From positions 310,001-374,000 of the forward strand of contig NZ_JACJQO010000005.1 in NCBI RefSeq assembly GCF_014696715.1: 64,000 bases of DNA, given 5' to 3'. The position numbers were made by a program, and so were the translations under genes. The stretch is from Pseudanabaena sp. FACHB-2040. Lineage in GTDB: Bacteria; Cyanobacteriota; Cyanobacteriia; Phormidesmidales; Phormidesmidaceae. The notes below the pieces were generated by a model. It saw only the letters and a list, made by a program, of their open reading frames with translations. It did not search any database and was not told where the DNA came from. Shown here piece by piece: positions 34,531 through 43,879 of this stretch (its first letter is position 1; every line of letters starts with the position of its first letter).

Positions 34531-36183
34531 TCAAACCAGCCGAACAGCCAAGTGCAGGCCAAACTCCTCCTCAAATAGCGCCTTCTTATACTCCAGACTC
34601 CACAGCTCCGAAGCACAGTCATCGTTGGCGCGAGTAGGCTGCAGGTGTAAATGCAGAACCTCTGTCTCAGCATCAAAGTTGCAGTGCAGGCTCTTGATGG
34701 CACCAATGCTCCGCCGATCTAGGGCCACCGCAATGCGTAGCAAAGCACTGAGTTGGCTCACTATTTGGCGGTAATGCTTAGAAGGCAAGCTGCGGAAGCT
34801 GTCATGCTTTTTCTTGGGCGAACTTCTGCGGTGATAGCGGGCTAGGTTAGCAATCACCTCCAGCTCAGTTTCGGTATAGCCCAGCAGTTCAGCATTGCGG
34901 ATTAGGTAATAGGAGTGCTTGTGGTGGGCGGAGTGGCTGACAAAGTGACCACAGTTGTGCAAAACGGCGGCAGCCCACAGCAGCTCTCGCTCTAAATGGC
35001 TCCAGTGGTGCAGCGTGCCCTGGGTTTGGTCAAACAGGTCGAGGGCAAACTGAGCCACTCGCGCACCGTTTTCCTGATTCACCTGGTACTTTTGGGCCGT
35101 TTTGAGAACGCTGCGCTGCCGCACCGACTGCTGAAACTGCATGCGGTCTTCGATCAGGCCATGGGTCAACATCCAGTCGACCACCACGCCTTCTCGCAGT
35201 GCCCGTTCGCAGATGACGATCTGCTGGGCCTCTAGCATCTGCATGGCTTCTTGCAGAATGACCGCCCCGGCCACAATAATTTCGGCCCGACGAGGAGACA
35301 TCTCTGGCATGGCTAGCCGTTCGGCAAAGGTCATATGGCGCAGGCGCTCGACCAGTTCTGCCAGGCTCTGATAGCTCATCTCGTAGCCGTTGAGCGGCTC
35401 TGGCACAAAGCCCATGCGATCGTGGGCATCTAGAGCAGCTAGGCATTCAATTGTGCCGGAGGTGCCCACTAGGCGCAGGGTTTCATGGGGCTCTAGGTGA
35501 CGCTTCAATTCATCGACAGACCGCTCCAACATACCCCGCACGTAGGAGCGCAGCGCCGTGAACTCTAAATCGTTCACCGGATTGGTGGATACAAACTGGG
35601 CCGTTAGCCGCACTGCGCCCACTTTGGTGCTGCTGAGATAGCGTTGGCTTTCAGCAGAGCCCAAAATGAGCTCGGTAGAGCCACCCCCAATATCGATAAT
35701 GGTGTGGGGCTGGCCCTGAAACTCCATCCCCGACAGCACACCGAGATAAATGCGGCGGGCTTCTTCTGGCCCCGAAATTAGGTTGACCGATAGCCCGACT
35801 TCGGCCTCTACTCGCTCCAAAAATTCCTGGCCGTTGCGCGCTTCTCGCACAGCGCTGGTAGCAACTGCTACGATATCTTCCGCTTTTAGGCTTTCGGCAA
35901 TGGCGCGGCAGCGCTTAAGGGCGCTAATACATCGGTCCATCGCATCATCCGAAAGCCCTCCAGTTTTTTCACAGAAGTTGCCTAATCGAACGGTTTCTTT
36001 TTCGCGGTCAATAATAGAAAAGGTGGGCAGACTGGGCTCAATTTTGACCACCACCATGTGAACCGAATTTGTCCCCACGTCAATGGCGGCTAGAATGCGA
36101 TCGCGCTTTATCAGCTCCGGCGAAAACACCCTGGGCAGGGCCGCAATCTCGGGCATGGGGTGGGATGAGACCGTCTCAACCAT
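34531..36183 (-). CDS. ppx: Exopolyphosphatase (Ppx/GppA family)
   Basis: This 550-residue enzyme of the Ppx/GppA family hydrolyses inorganic polyphosphate or pppGpp. The ASKHA ATPase-like fold shows AAIDVGTNSVHMVV at the N-terminus and TIIDIGGGSTELILG (residues ~150-165) for phosphate binding. The C-terminal HD-like domain starts near residue 330 (RERELLWAAAVLHNCGHFVSHSAHHKHS region). In cyanobacteria it sets polyphosphate stores. I start at the ATG at 36183 (MVETVSSHP). An in-frame start 9 residues upstream is possible, and neither has a clear ribosome site. Confidence 0.9.
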   Translation of the reverse strand: MVETVSSHPMPEIAALPRVFSPELIKRDRILAAIDVGTNSVHMVVVKIEPSLPTFSIIDREKETVRLGNFCEKTGGLSDDAMDRCISALKRCRAIAESLKAEDIVAVATSAVREARNGQEFLERVEAEVGLSVNLISGPEEARRIYLGVLSGMEFQGQPHTIIDIGGGSTELILGSAESQRYLSSTKVGAVRLTAQFVSTNPVNDLEFTALRSYVRGMLERSVDELKRHLEPHETLRLVGTSGTIECLAALDAHDRMGFVPEPLNGYEMSYQSLAELVERLRHMTFAERLAMPEMSPRRAEIIVAGAVILQEAMQMLEAQQIVICERALREGVVVDWMLTHGLIEDRMQFQQSVRQRSVLKTAQKYQVNQENGARVAQFALDLFDQTQGTLHHWSHLERELLWAAAVLHNCGHFVSHSAHHKHSYYLIRNAELLGYTETELEVIANLARYHRRSSPKKKHDSFRSLPSKHYRQIVSQLSALLRIAVALDRRSIGAIKSLHCNFDAETEVLHLHLQPTRANDDCASELWSLEYKKALFEEEFGLHLAVRLV

Positions 36184-36357
36184 AATTCTTGTATGACATC
36201 GCTGCTTCACATCCTACACGTCTAAACAACCGACTTCAGAAAATGTAGTGACTCCTTAAATTAGAAATAACGAGAAAGTGAAGCTTCACGGTTTAAATGC
36301 AATCCCTGACACAGGATTGCCCGTACCGCCCCCACTATTTGCTCTGCTTCTGAAGCC

Positions 36358-37296
36358 TCAAGTCAACTGCGGCAGCCCCGACACCTCTAGCGGTGGCGTA
36401 AAAGAACCCTCTTTATGAACAGCATTCACCTGCTGCAGCAGAGCAGAAACTTCCCCATGGGCAGCAATTAGGGCGAGACCCTGCTGGTTAATCTGATTAA
36501 ACTCCGCCAAATACTGGCTCCGCTCATCGGGCCGATCTTGGTAACGAGTATCTAAATCTTCAATAAGAGGGCGAACGATCTTCAAAATCATCCGCGTGAG
36601 ATCAAAATTGTAAGGCGGTACATCATCAATCATGTGGTTTACCATGTCATCGGGATAGGTAAAAGCAGCCTTACGAACAGATGACCTGTGGATTGTCACA
36701 TACTGAGTAAATATTCTTTCTAAAATGAAAGTCAGGAAAGAAGAAGACATTTCTCCTCGGTGTAAAGTGTTTTGGAGAAATAACGATCGCCGATCCAGCA
36801 TGAAAAGAATAATCTCTTCGACAAGCTCGACGTAGGTCTTAAAGAAGGCACTTGTACCGACCCAAAAGTTGCAGTACAAAGCATCAACAGGCAGAATTCG
36901 AGGTGCACTCTCCACATCTCCCAAGCCAAACTGGTCAAATACCTTTTGAGCCAATTCCTTAAGCCCAGTATGGCAATGCTCGCCTTGCTCCCATTGATTG
37001 AAAAAGAAATAGGAGAGCGCAGGAAAGGGATTGAATGTATAAACATCATGCCCAGGGCGCTCTGCAATCCATTCGACCACGTCTAGAGTAGAGAGCCGAG
37101 TTTTGAGAGGAAATTTAGGTGAAAAGAGCCCGATGTAGTCGCATTCCTCATAAGCCTTCTCTTTTAAGAGTTTGAGATAGGCTTGGTATTCCCATAGCTC
37201 AGGCTGATCGTTGTCTAGCCAGCACTCTTTAGCATATCTCGTAATGTTGTTACGAGATTCAGTATCGTAGGCCGTCTGATATAGATGAATGCGCAT
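36358..37296 (-). CDS. Hypothetical protein, glycosyltransferase-like N-terminus
   Basis: This 312-residue protein is not assigned to a family. Residues 54-66 read YIGLFSPKFPLKT. Similar 'Y-G-hydrophobic-S-x-KF-x-KT' segments occur in uncharacterised GT-A-like and sugar-related proteins. DALYCNFWVG follows near residue 165. No DXD motif that I would trust is visible, so the link is inference. It has no signal peptide. It is a single gene between ppx and parA, at a slightly lower GC than its neighbours, which may point to transfer. Confidence 0.6.
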   Translation of the reverse strand: MRIHLYQTAYDTESRNNITRYAKECWLDNDQPELWEYQAYLKLLKEKAYEECDYIGLFSPKFPLKTRLSTLDVVEWIAERPGHDVYTFNPFPALSYFFFNQWEQGEHCHTGLKELAQKVFDQFGLGDVESAPRILPVDALYCNFWVGTSAFFKTYVELVEEIILFMLDRRSLFLQNTLHRGEMSSSFLTFILERIFTQYVTIHRSSVRKAAFTYPDDMVNHMIDDVPPYNFDLTRMILKIVRPLIEDLDTRYQDRPDERSQYLAEFNQINQQGLALIAAHGEVSALLQQVNAVHKEGSFTPPLEVSGLPQLT

Positions 37297-37547
37297 GGAC
37301 TAATCTCAAATAACTCTATGAGGTTAGATGTCTATAGGCTAAGCCCCAGAGCAGGCTGCCAGGGAGCGTTCAGAGGTCGCTAGACGGAGAGAGCAATTGC
37401 CCTTTCATGACTATAGTATGGGCAGGCTCAAGCATGGGTTTGAGTTTATTCTGTCGTGGTTAAAATAGCCGAGCTTCAAAGGAGCTACAGACCTTTGGCA
37501 AAATTACTGCAGTACTGAGGACGTCGTGCTAGCCCTAAAGTTGCAGG

Positions 37548-38207
37548 CTAGAAGATCGGAAAGTCATCTTCATAGGTCTCAGGATGAGACTCAAGCTTTC
37601 GTTCCGGTTCGGTAGCGAGCAAGATTTCCTGGCCCACTCCTTCGTAGTCTTGCCAGGCATCTTCTGCTTTAGGATCTTTCACCTCATACACAGGAACGCC
37701 TGCCAAAGCCGCTTTTTGGAAGGCAGCATAGCGGCGAATTCCCCCCCGAAACAGCGGCAGTCGAGCTTCGACTAGCAAAGCTCTCACCTCGTCTCCAGCC
37801 TTACTGGGTTTAGGGGGGATTGCGGTCAGCAAGATTCGGTACTTGGCTGTCTGCAGGGTCCGCAGATAGTTCACGGTTAGTACCAGTGCATCTAGAGCCA
37901 TCACATCAGGCGTGGTAGGCAGCACCAGCAAATCACAGCTACCCACCAAGATGGACAGATCGTCGGCAGTGGGTCGAGCTTGAGTGTCAATCACGACATG
38001 GCCATAGGGCCGCAGCTGTTCGCCTGCCTGCCACTCATCTACAACCTTAAAAGGCAATTCGCCCCGCCCGGCCCAGCTTTGGGCAGAGCGATTGGGGTCG
38101 GCATCAATCAGCAGGGTTTCGGCATACCCCTGAAAAAACGCCGCTAGGTGAATTGCGGTGGTCGTTTTGCCGACTCCCCCCTTAAAGCTAGCTACGGTGA
38201 CAATCAT
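37548..38207 (-). CDS. ParA-family ATPase without an adjacent ParB
   Basis: This 219-residue ATPase is of the ParA/MinD/SIMIBI class. It has a deviant Walker A KGGVGKTTTA at residues 9-18, a switch region LLIDADPN and VVIDTQAR. These proteins form dynamic dimers on nucleoid or membrane and move cargo such as plasmids, carboxysomes or other structures. The usual partner gene (ParB or McdB-like) is not adjacent. Neighbours are unrelated (glycosyltransferase-like protein and TsaE), so its cargo is unknown. The C-terminal ~50 residues are acidic. The start is the ATG at 38207, which opens MIVTVASFKGG. Confidence 0.9.
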   Translation of the reverse strand: MIVTVASFKGGVGKTTTAIHLAAFFQGYAETLLIDADPNRSAQSWAGRGELPFKVVDEWQAGEQLRPYGHVVIDTQARPTADDLSILVGSCDLLVLPTTPDVMALDALVLTVNYLRTLQTAKYRILLTAIPPKPSKAGDEVRALLVEARLPLFRGGIRRYAAFQKAALAGVPVYEVKDPKAEDAWQDYEGVGQEILLATEPERKLESHPETYEDDFPIF

Positions 38208-38276
38208 GCCTATAGAGTACGTTGAGGCGTTAACGATAGCGCTAGAGTTAGGAAGGAAGCTCAGAATTTTCTCAGA

Positions 38277-38777
38277 ATGGCCTTTGTACCTACCGTTTTG
38301 CAGCTGCCAAATGAACCTGCGACTCGCGCGCTCGGGCAGCAGCTAGGTCGCCATCTACCGGCTGGAACGGTGCTCTTGCTAAGGGGTGACTTAGGCAGCG
38401 GCAAGACAACGCTGGTCAAGGGTCTGGGTGAGGGATTGGGCCTTGAAGAGACGATCGATAGCCCTACGTTTACTTTAGTCAATGAATACTTAGATGGTCG
38501 AGTGCCGCTCTACCATGTCGATCTCTATCGGCTAGAAACATCACAAGAGGTCAATGAGCTGCTGCTTGAAACCTACTGGGAGGGAACTGAGACAGAACCC
38601 GGTATCATGGCGATTGAGTGGGCAGACAGGCTGCCTTACCAGCCAGATTTGCCCCTAACGGTTGCTTTGGCCTATAACGCCGAGGGCCGAGAGGCTACGC
38701 TTACACCGACAACAGCTGCTCAAGCCAACGTATTGGAGACGATTAGCCAGAATGCGATATTGGCTCATGAAATCTGA
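38277..38777 (+). CDS. tsaE: tRNA threonylcarbamoyladenosine biosynthesis protein TsaE
   Basis: This 166-residue ATPase is of the TsaE/YjeE family. With TsaB and TsaD it turns over the threonylcarbamoyl-transferase complex that makes t6A at position 37 of ANN-decoding tRNAs. Walker A is RGDLGSGKTTLVKGL, followed by ETIDSPTFTLVNEY and the Walker-B-like PLYHVDLYRLE. It is of normal length. It is divergent from parA. The last 26 bases overlap the start of the EVE-domain gene. Confidence 0.93.
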   Translation: MAFVPTVLQLPNEPATRALGQQLGRHLPAGTVLLLRGDLGSGKTTLVKGLGEGLGLEETIDSPTFTLVNEYLDGRVPLYHVDLYRLETSQEVNELLLETYWEGTETEPGIMAIEWADRLPYQPDLPLTVALAYNAEGREATLTPTTAAQANVLETISQNAILAHEI

Positions 38778-39234
38778 ACCTGACGTCTTCAGCATTGATG
38801 ACTTGAGGCGCAATCAGGTAGAGCTGTGGGACGGGATCAGAAATTATCAGGCACGCAATTTTCTGCGGGAGATGGAGGTGGACGATCTTGCCTTTTTCTA
38901 CCACTCCAATACTCAGCTACCCGGTATTGTGGGTCTAATGAAAATTGTAGAGACCAATGTCGTAGATCCAACTCAGTTTGACTCTGAGAATAAATATTAC
39001 GACCCTAAATCGTTTGCCGAAGCTCCTCGCTGGCAAACGGTAAAGGTGGGCTATGTAGCGACCTATTCGGACTGCATTACCCTAGAGCGGTTGAAGCAGC
39101 TGTTTACACCCGATGAGCTTTGGGTGGTGCGGCGGGGCAATCGGCTGTCCGTGATGCCGGTTGAATCGGCGGTGGCTGAGAGGATTTTCGCTGTGGCTAA
39201 AGCCTTAACTCTCGAGACCAGTTCGTCTGTCTAG
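38752..39234 (+). CDS. EVE-domain protein
   Basis: This 160-residue protein has the PUA-like EVE domain, which binds modified bases in DNA or RNA. The start MRYWLMKSEPDVFSIDDL is typical of the family, as are WDGIRNYQARNFLREM, FFYHSNTQLPGIVGLM and LVVRRGNRLSVMPV-like C-terminal patterns (WVVRRGNRLSVMPV here). Bacterial EVE proteins have been linked to modified bases, including hypermodified phage DNA, and to tRNA genes. Here it overlaps tsaE by 26 bases. That suggests co-expression with t6A synthesis and hints at tRNA modification as a ligand, which is inference. Confidence 0.9.
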   Translation: MRYWLMKSEPDVFSIDDLRRNQVELWDGIRNYQARNFLREMEVDDLAFFYHSNTQLPGIVGLMKIVETNVVDPTQFDSENKYYDPKSFAEAPRWQTVKVGYVATYSDCITLERLKQLFTPDELWVVRRGNRLSVMPVESAVAERIFAVAKALTLETSSSV

Positions 39235-39297
39235 CTATTCTAGATAGTGTGTCAACGTTTCAATTGTGGGTAAGAGCACGAGTAGAGTTATGGGCTT

Positions 39298-39328
39298 TGG
39301 TGGGCACGCTTCGCTTTGCCCATCCTAC
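39298..39328 (-). repeat. Half copy of the GTAGGATGGGC palindromic element (copy E)
   Basis: Read on the minus strand it begins GTAGGATGGGCAAAGCGAAG, the left arm of the element found four times at 45.7-50.0 kb. The inner and right parts are missing. It shows that the element is not confined to the cassette region. Confidence 0.7.
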
Positions 39329-39393
39329 TGTGCTCGGTTATTAGAAGGCTGCTTTCGAGGCCAGCGTATTTGTCTAAGGGGCTTGGGGCCTAA

Positions 39394-39744
39394 CTATTTG
39401 CTCACGTCATCGTCTGCGATAGGCTGCTCAAACACGTCTTGCAGCCCTGGTGGATGAACCACCCCTGGCTGCAGCATGGCGGCAATCTGGTCGGGCGACT
39501 CGGCTATCAGATCGAGCAGGTCGTATTCATCAAGCGGCTGCCCCGTATTTTTAGTGGCTTTGTGAGCGTAGTACTTAAGCTGACCAATAATTCGAGGCTC
39601 AGATTGACGCAGGTACATGCTGAGACAGGCAACCGCTTGAGCAGACTGTTCTCGGCCTAGAAAGAAAGCTAGGGCAGCTAATAATTTTCTCTCATATTCA
39701 GGAAGCGCGTGAATCGAAAGGACTGCTTTTTGACGATCTTGCAT
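39394..39744 (-). CDS. Conserved hypothetical helical protein
   Basis: This 116-residue protein is predicted to be all-helical (LPEYERKLLAALAFFLGREQSAQ to IIGQLKYYAHKATKN). It has an acidic end and no signal peptide. I do not recognise the family, though small proteins of this kind are frequent in cyanobacteria. It reads as a single gene between the EVE protein and manganese catalase, on the minus strand. A regulatory or structural role cannot be inferred from sequence. Confidence 0.6.
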   Translation of the reverse strand: MQDRQKAVLSIHALPEYERKLLAALAFFLGREQSAQAVACLSMYLRQSEPRIIGQLKYYAHKATKNTGQPLDEYDLLDLIAESPDQIAAMLQPGVVHPPGLQDVFEQPIADDDVSK

Positions 39745-39953
39745 GTAATTTACTGAGTTAAAGGAGCCAAAGCCAAACTATCCGTATGAGGTTCTAGCTT
39801 AGAGCTTTTGAAATCTCTTAGAGCAATACAAAGAGAGCTGTAGGCTAGCTACAGCTCTCTTCTTAGGTACTTAAATCCTCAGTTGCTGCTCCTAGAAAGC
39901 AGTACTGGCTAAGCCAAAATTCGCCACCAAGACTCCACTGAGCTGAGGAAGCC

Positions 39954-40838
39954 TTATGGCTGCTTTAACTTGGCAGTCGGAGAGGGAATTTCGATGGTGG
40001 CATAGAGTTTAGGGTTAGGCACTGGAGCCTGCCCTTCAGGACCCAGGGGCTCGGGATTTTCCAAGTACTCAAATTGGCCTTTGCCGTCGGGGGTGGGGCC
40101 TTGAGCCCAACGACCCTGCTTGCTCTCTGTCCCTTCAGATAGGTTCCAGAACTGGTAGGAAGCATCTTGCTTCTCTAGTTCGCGGGGGAACTTGCTGGGG
40201 ACGGGAAGATCTTCTAGTCCATCCGCCTTCAGCTCTTCGATTGCCGCTAGCCACTGGTTTTGGTGCATGGTGTCGCGGGCAATCATATAGCTCAGGGTGT
40301 CCTTGACGCCAGGGTCGGTTGACATTTCATACAGCCGGATGGCCTGCAAACGGCCTTGGGCTTCGGCCTGAACGTTGGAGTAAAAATCGGCTAGCAAGTT
40401 GCCAGAAGCCACAATGTAGTTACCGTTCCAGGGGTAACCAGTGCTGTCATTTGCAGTGGCCCCACCCCCGCTCATAATTGCGTGCTTGGGATTCATGCTG
40501 GCAGTGATAATATCTTCTGCCTTCATACCGCCCATAACCCCTTCAACGATGGGGTCTTTGATGGCGTCTGCCTGAGCTTCTTCGGGGGCTTTGTCGACTA
40601 GGTGAGCAATGAGGTTGGCGACCATTTCAACGTGGCCGATTTCCTCAGTACCGATGTCTAGTAACATGTCCTTGTATTTGACGGGCCCACGACAATTCCA
40701 GCCCTGAAACAGGTACTGCATCATCACAGACATTTCGCCAAAAGGACCTCCGATCAATTCCTGAAGCTGCTTGGCGTAAACTGGATCAGGTTTTTCGGGT
40801 TTGGTGAAATATTGCAGTCTTTTCTTGTGGTAAAACAT
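39954..40838 (-). CDS. Manganese catalase
   Basis: This 294-residue catalase is of the dimanganese ferritin-like class and splits hydrogen peroxide to water and oxygen without haem. The five metal ligands are in place: Glu35 (GGPFGEMS), Glu66 and His69 (GTEEIGHVEM), Glu159 (QAEAQGRL) and His192 (DTMHQNQW). The C-terminal ~70 residues are an extended Pro-rich tail (PLGPEGQAPVPNP), as in other bacterial members, that wraps round neighbouring subunits. It is soluble and probably cytosolic. With the NiSOD at 58.4 kb it provides metal-based oxidant defence. The upstream 270 bases hold no other gene. Confidence 0.93.
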   Translation of the reverse strand: MFYHKKRLQYFTKPEKPDPVYAKQLQELIGGPFGEMSVMMQYLFQGWNCRGPVKYKDMLLDIGTEEIGHVEMVANLIAHLVDKAPEEAQADAIKDPIVEGVMGGMKAEDIITASMNPKHAIMSGGGATANDSTGYPWNGNYIVASGNLLADFYSNVQAEAQGRLQAIRLYEMSTDPGVKDTLSYMIARDTMHQNQWLAAIEELKADGLEDLPVPSKFPRELEKQDASYQFWNLSEGTESKQGRWAQGPTPDGKGQFEYLENPEPLGPEGQAPVPNPKLYATIEIPSPTAKLKQP

Positions 40839-41110
40839 TCAAGCTCTTGGGTTAATTGGCCAAGAAGGGAAAACTCTTTCCCTTTCTTACCCCCATTCTT
40901 AAAGAATCTAAAATTAACCCCATCCTTCAAATTCAAGAGTTTACCAAGACTGTTTCTATCCCAATAGTTAGAGGGTCTGTAAAGGGGCAAACTCTACCTA
41001 TTTGTCCTTTCTATTTCCAAGGATTTTAAGCGGAATCATTTGGCATAAGTAGCCTGGTTTTACTATCACCAGAATCCGCTCGCCTAGGAGCTTTAATACT
41101 TCAAGAACGG

Positions 41111-42118
41111 CTAAGCGCTCTCTGGAAAGACCTCTGGAGAAAACATTCTTAGAAGTGCTTGATAATGAGGCTCATAGTATTGAACATGCTGGGACTTGAG
41201 GCAGGCTGTGAGCTCTTGATCTAGCAAATTTACCATGAGTCGCACTAGCCCCCAGCTGACTTTAAGCGTGGGGTACAGCATGACGCAAAGTGGGAATAGC
41301 TCTTGTGCGATCGCAGAAATATTTTTCTCTAAAACGCAGGTCCAGAGATAAATTTGGAACATCTCAACATCGCGCACGCTCGATGTCCGGACGCTCTCGC
41401 TATTCAGCGGGCCGGTGTAGCAAGCGTAGTCAGGGCAGTAATTGTTGACCTTGCTGACAATTGACTTGGCAATGCGAGTGGTAGCAGGCAGGGCCATGCG
41501 CACAGCCTCTAGCCGAGGATGATGGTAGTCGTAGGTAGCCGCAGCTTCGTAGGCCCGATGCAGCGGAATGTAGAGCAGATCATCGACGACTTTGAAGTAT
41601 TCCTGCAGCGCCTTTTTTTCTGTCTCTGGAGCTTGCTTTAGAAGAAACTGGCCGCAGTAGTGAAACTGCATGCTGACAAACCCAATAATTCTGGGATCAA
41701 TGGCCGTGTGTTTTTTGCGAATTGCGCCCAACTCTTTTGAAATCAAAACGGAAAACCGCTGAGGCGTTACCTGATTGGCATAGGCTGCCAATGCTTGCTC
41801 ATAGATTTGATGAACATCTTTTGAAATCGTCCAGGGATCAATCAACTGAGACCCAATATCATGCCGCCGCACTTCATGGGCGAGCAGTGCTTCTGTTTTG
41901 CTCCAAGCTTGGGCGCTGGTTGAGCGTAGAATATCAACTAGGTTCTTAGCAGCTTCAACTTTGGTCTGGGCTGCCGTGAGGCTGATTAAAACCTGATCTC
42001 GCTGGTTCAGATGGCTGACGTATTTCTTGGCCCAAATCTCGGAGAGGGAAGGGAGTTGTCTTTCTTGCTGGAAGTCAATCTCTGCAACGGAAAAAGCTCT
42101 AAATGCCTCAGCACTCAT
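41111..42118 (-). CDS. Hypothetical helical protein
   Basis: This 335-residue protein is all-alpha by its pattern and not recognised. It has long helices with several Tyr/His-rich turns (LYIPLHRAYEAAATYDYHH) and a few Cys (HYCGQF, YCPDYACYTG). The sequence YCPDYACY, with two Cys four apart, could hold a metal or form a disulphide, but is unproven. No signal peptide or transmembrane span is seen. The start at 42118 (MSAEAFRAFSVAEIDF) is reasonable. It is alone on the minus strand before the TPR gene. Confidence 0.65.
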   Translation of the reverse strand: MSAEAFRAFSVAEIDFQQERQLPSLSEIWAKKYVSHLNQRDQVLISLTAAQTKVEAAKNLVDILRSTSAQAWSKTEALLAHEVRRHDIGSQLIDPWTISKDVHQIYEQALAAYANQVTPQRFSVLISKELGAIRKKHTAIDPRIIGFVSMQFHYCGQFLLKQAPETEKKALQEYFKVVDDLLYIPLHRAYEAAATYDYHHPRLEAVRMALPATTRIAKSIVSKVNNYCPDYACYTGPLNSESVRTSSVRDVEMFQIYLWTCVLEKNISAIAQELFPLCVMLYPTLKVSWGLVRLMVNLLDQELTACLKSQHVQYYEPHYQALLRMFSPEVFPESA

Positions 42119-42381
42119 ATTGGGAACACACCCAAATAAATTGTTAAAACTGATATTAAGCCCTTACCTGTTAGCAAACTCAACGGTGCTCAGGGAAACG
42201 TTGAAAAGCTTTACTCAATTTAATAATTTAATATCTTCCAGCAGTAGTAAGAAAGCAGGCTACGCAGCTAGGCTACCGCCTGAAACAGGCCTCTGTCTTA
42301 CTCCACAGGGCGCTTTGGGTAATGAAAGATCAGCTGCCGCTAGCTAGCAGGCCGAACGCTTCCTGCTGGTACAGCAAGCCT

Positions 42382-42903
42382 TTAGCTGAACCAGGCTAGG
42401 CCCCCTAGTAAAAGTGCGATCGCACCCAGCGCAATCCAGAGAAACAGGTTATCGCGGGTGTTGACTTGGCTTAGGTCGATGGGTTCTTCGTCTTCAATTT
42501 TTTTCTTGCGGGGCGCGCGTTTGGGGGGAGCCGTGTAAGTTCCGGCGTTGCTGCCGCCGCCTTCTAAACTAGCTAGGTCGGGAATCTTTGTATTCCAATC
42601 TTCCCGCTTTTGCAGACTAGGAGCCTGAAGAATATAGAGCAGGTTCTTTGCCTGTTTGCGTGTTTCGTAATCGGGGTGGCGAGTGAGCGTATCGCATAGG
42701 GCAATAGCATCGGGCTGACGGCTAACGGCAAAGTACGCGTTGACTAGCCAGATCTGAACCTCGCCGCCTAAGGGGGAGGTAGGACGTGCGATCGCAACCG
42801 CCTTTTCTAAATGCTCAACGGCTTCCCGGTACCGCCCGCGCTCAAAGGCATCTTGCCCATAGGCGTATTCGACTCTAGCCAGGTCAATCGATTCTGCCGT
42901 CAC
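42382..42903 (-). CDS. TPR protein with C-terminal membrane anchor
   Basis: This 173-residue protein has two or more tetratricopeptide-like helix pairs in residues 5-90 (YGQDAFERGRYREAVEHLEK). A basic Lys/Arg linker (PPKRAPRKKKIEDEE) follows, then a C-terminal hydrophobic span (LFLWIALGAIALLLGGLAWF). It is a tail-anchored protein with a cytosolic TPR domain, so it probably holds a partner at the membrane. The secreted protein gene at 43054 is divergent from it. Function is unknown. Confidence 0.75.
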   Translation of the reverse strand: MTAESIDLARVEYAYGQDAFERGRYREAVEHLEKAVAIARPTSPLGGEVQIWLVNAYFAVSRQPDAIALCDTLTRHPDYETRKQAKNLLYILQAPSLQKREDWNTKIPDLASLEGGGSNAGTYTAPPKRAPRKKKIEDEEPIDLSQVNTRDNLFLWIALGAIALLLGGLAWFS

Positions 42904-43053
42904 GGTCGCTTCCCATCTCGACTACACAGGTTTTCAGCTATTGAGGATCACCCTATTGGGAAAGGTTATCCTGAAGGTAACGGGGCTCAAGTAGGCTACT
43001 TGCCCCACTGCATCTGCCTTCCCTTCGCGTTTTATTCTAACGAGGACAGGACG

Positions 43054-43731
43054 ATGACTGGCTCATTCTTCGGCAAGACCTCAACAGGCAAGTTCCGGGC
43101 AGCGCTGTGCAAAGCTGTCGCTACTCTGGCAGCAGGCGCAGGGTTTGCAATCCTCGCTGCCCCAGCTCAGGCAGGCACGGTCATCATCGGCACCCACAAT
43201 TTTACGATTAGCACACCGAACTTTTTTCTCTCTGTAGGCAATCCGGTCGTGGTTTACCCGCAGACCGGAGTTTACTATCCTGGGGTGGTTTACCATCCTG
43301 GAGTAGTTCACTATCCGGTAGTTCACCGTCCTGCAGTTCGCTTTCCAACGACTCAGATTTACCCCTACCGCACCTATCAGAGAGTCTATCGAGTAGAGCG
43401 CCGCCGCCCTACCCTGGTAATCGACGATGCCGTCTCAGCCCCTATAGAGGGAGACAGCCTTTCTGTGTACCCGGCCTACCCTACGGCTCTGCCCGATACC
43501 AGCCGCTACACGCTGGTTACGCCCTACCTAGAAGCGGATACTAGCGCTGACCCTATCACCCGGTTCACGTCCAATTCTCTGCCTTGGCTGGAGGTTAATC
43601 TCTCCACGCCGCAGCAGCCTGACGCGTTGCCTGTCATCGAATCGCCTGCTGAACCCCAGTCGGGAACAACAACTTACCGGCTCTCTAGCCCCTCCCCGTT
43701 TAATCAATCTTTGGGCACTTTAGGCGAGTAA
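43054..43731 (+). CDS. Secreted hypothetical protein with Tyr-Pro-Val repeats
   Basis: This 225-residue protein has a signal peptide (AVATLAAGAGFAILAAPAQA, cleavage after AQA near residue 40). The mature part is rich in Tyr, Pro, Val, Thr and Ser. A short repeated block (VYYPGVVYHPGVVHYPVV) is encoded by the tandem DNA repeat at 43271-43336. The protein is likely extended and extracellular or periplasmic. I know no family for it. I start at the ATG at 43054 with GAGG upstream. A longer in-frame version reads antisense to the TPR gene and is not used. Confidence 0.7.
   Translation: MTGSFFGKTSTGKFRAALCKAVATLAAGAGFAILAAPAQAGTVIIGTHNFTISTPNFFLSVGNPVVVYPQTGVYYPGVVYHPGVVHYPVVHRPAVRFPTTQIYPYRTYQRVYRVERRRPTLVIDDAVSAPIEGDSLSVYPAYPTALPDTSRYTLVTPYLEADTSADPITRFTSNSLPWLEVNLSTPQQPDALPVIESPAEPQSGTTTYRLSSPSPFNQSLGTLGE
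43271..43336 (+). repeat. 15-18 bp tandem repeat inside the secreted protein gene
   Basis: Two 18-base units (TTTACTATCCTGGGGTGG type) are followed by two 15-base variants. They keep the reading frame and encode the Tyr/His-Pro-Val repeats. Confidence 0.7.
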
Positions 43732-43763
43732 GAAATTTTTAGTCTCGCCCCTAGATGATGTTG

Positions 43764-43866
43764 ATACCAACTCTTTTTGGAGATGGCGCTAGACCCTGCA
43801 TTGGATGCAGTCCTCTGCACCCTTACCAGACAAACTGTAGGGCATAGGTTCAAATCGAATTGGTAT
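43764..43866. repeat. 103-bp element with terminal inverted repeats
   Basis: ATACCAACTC at the left matches GAATTGGTAT at the right at 9 of 10 positions. The element lies between the secreted protein gene and grpB-like gene. It may be a small MITE or a promoter-bearing palindrome. Confidence 0.45.
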
Positions 43867-43879
43867 AGGCCATTCTGAA

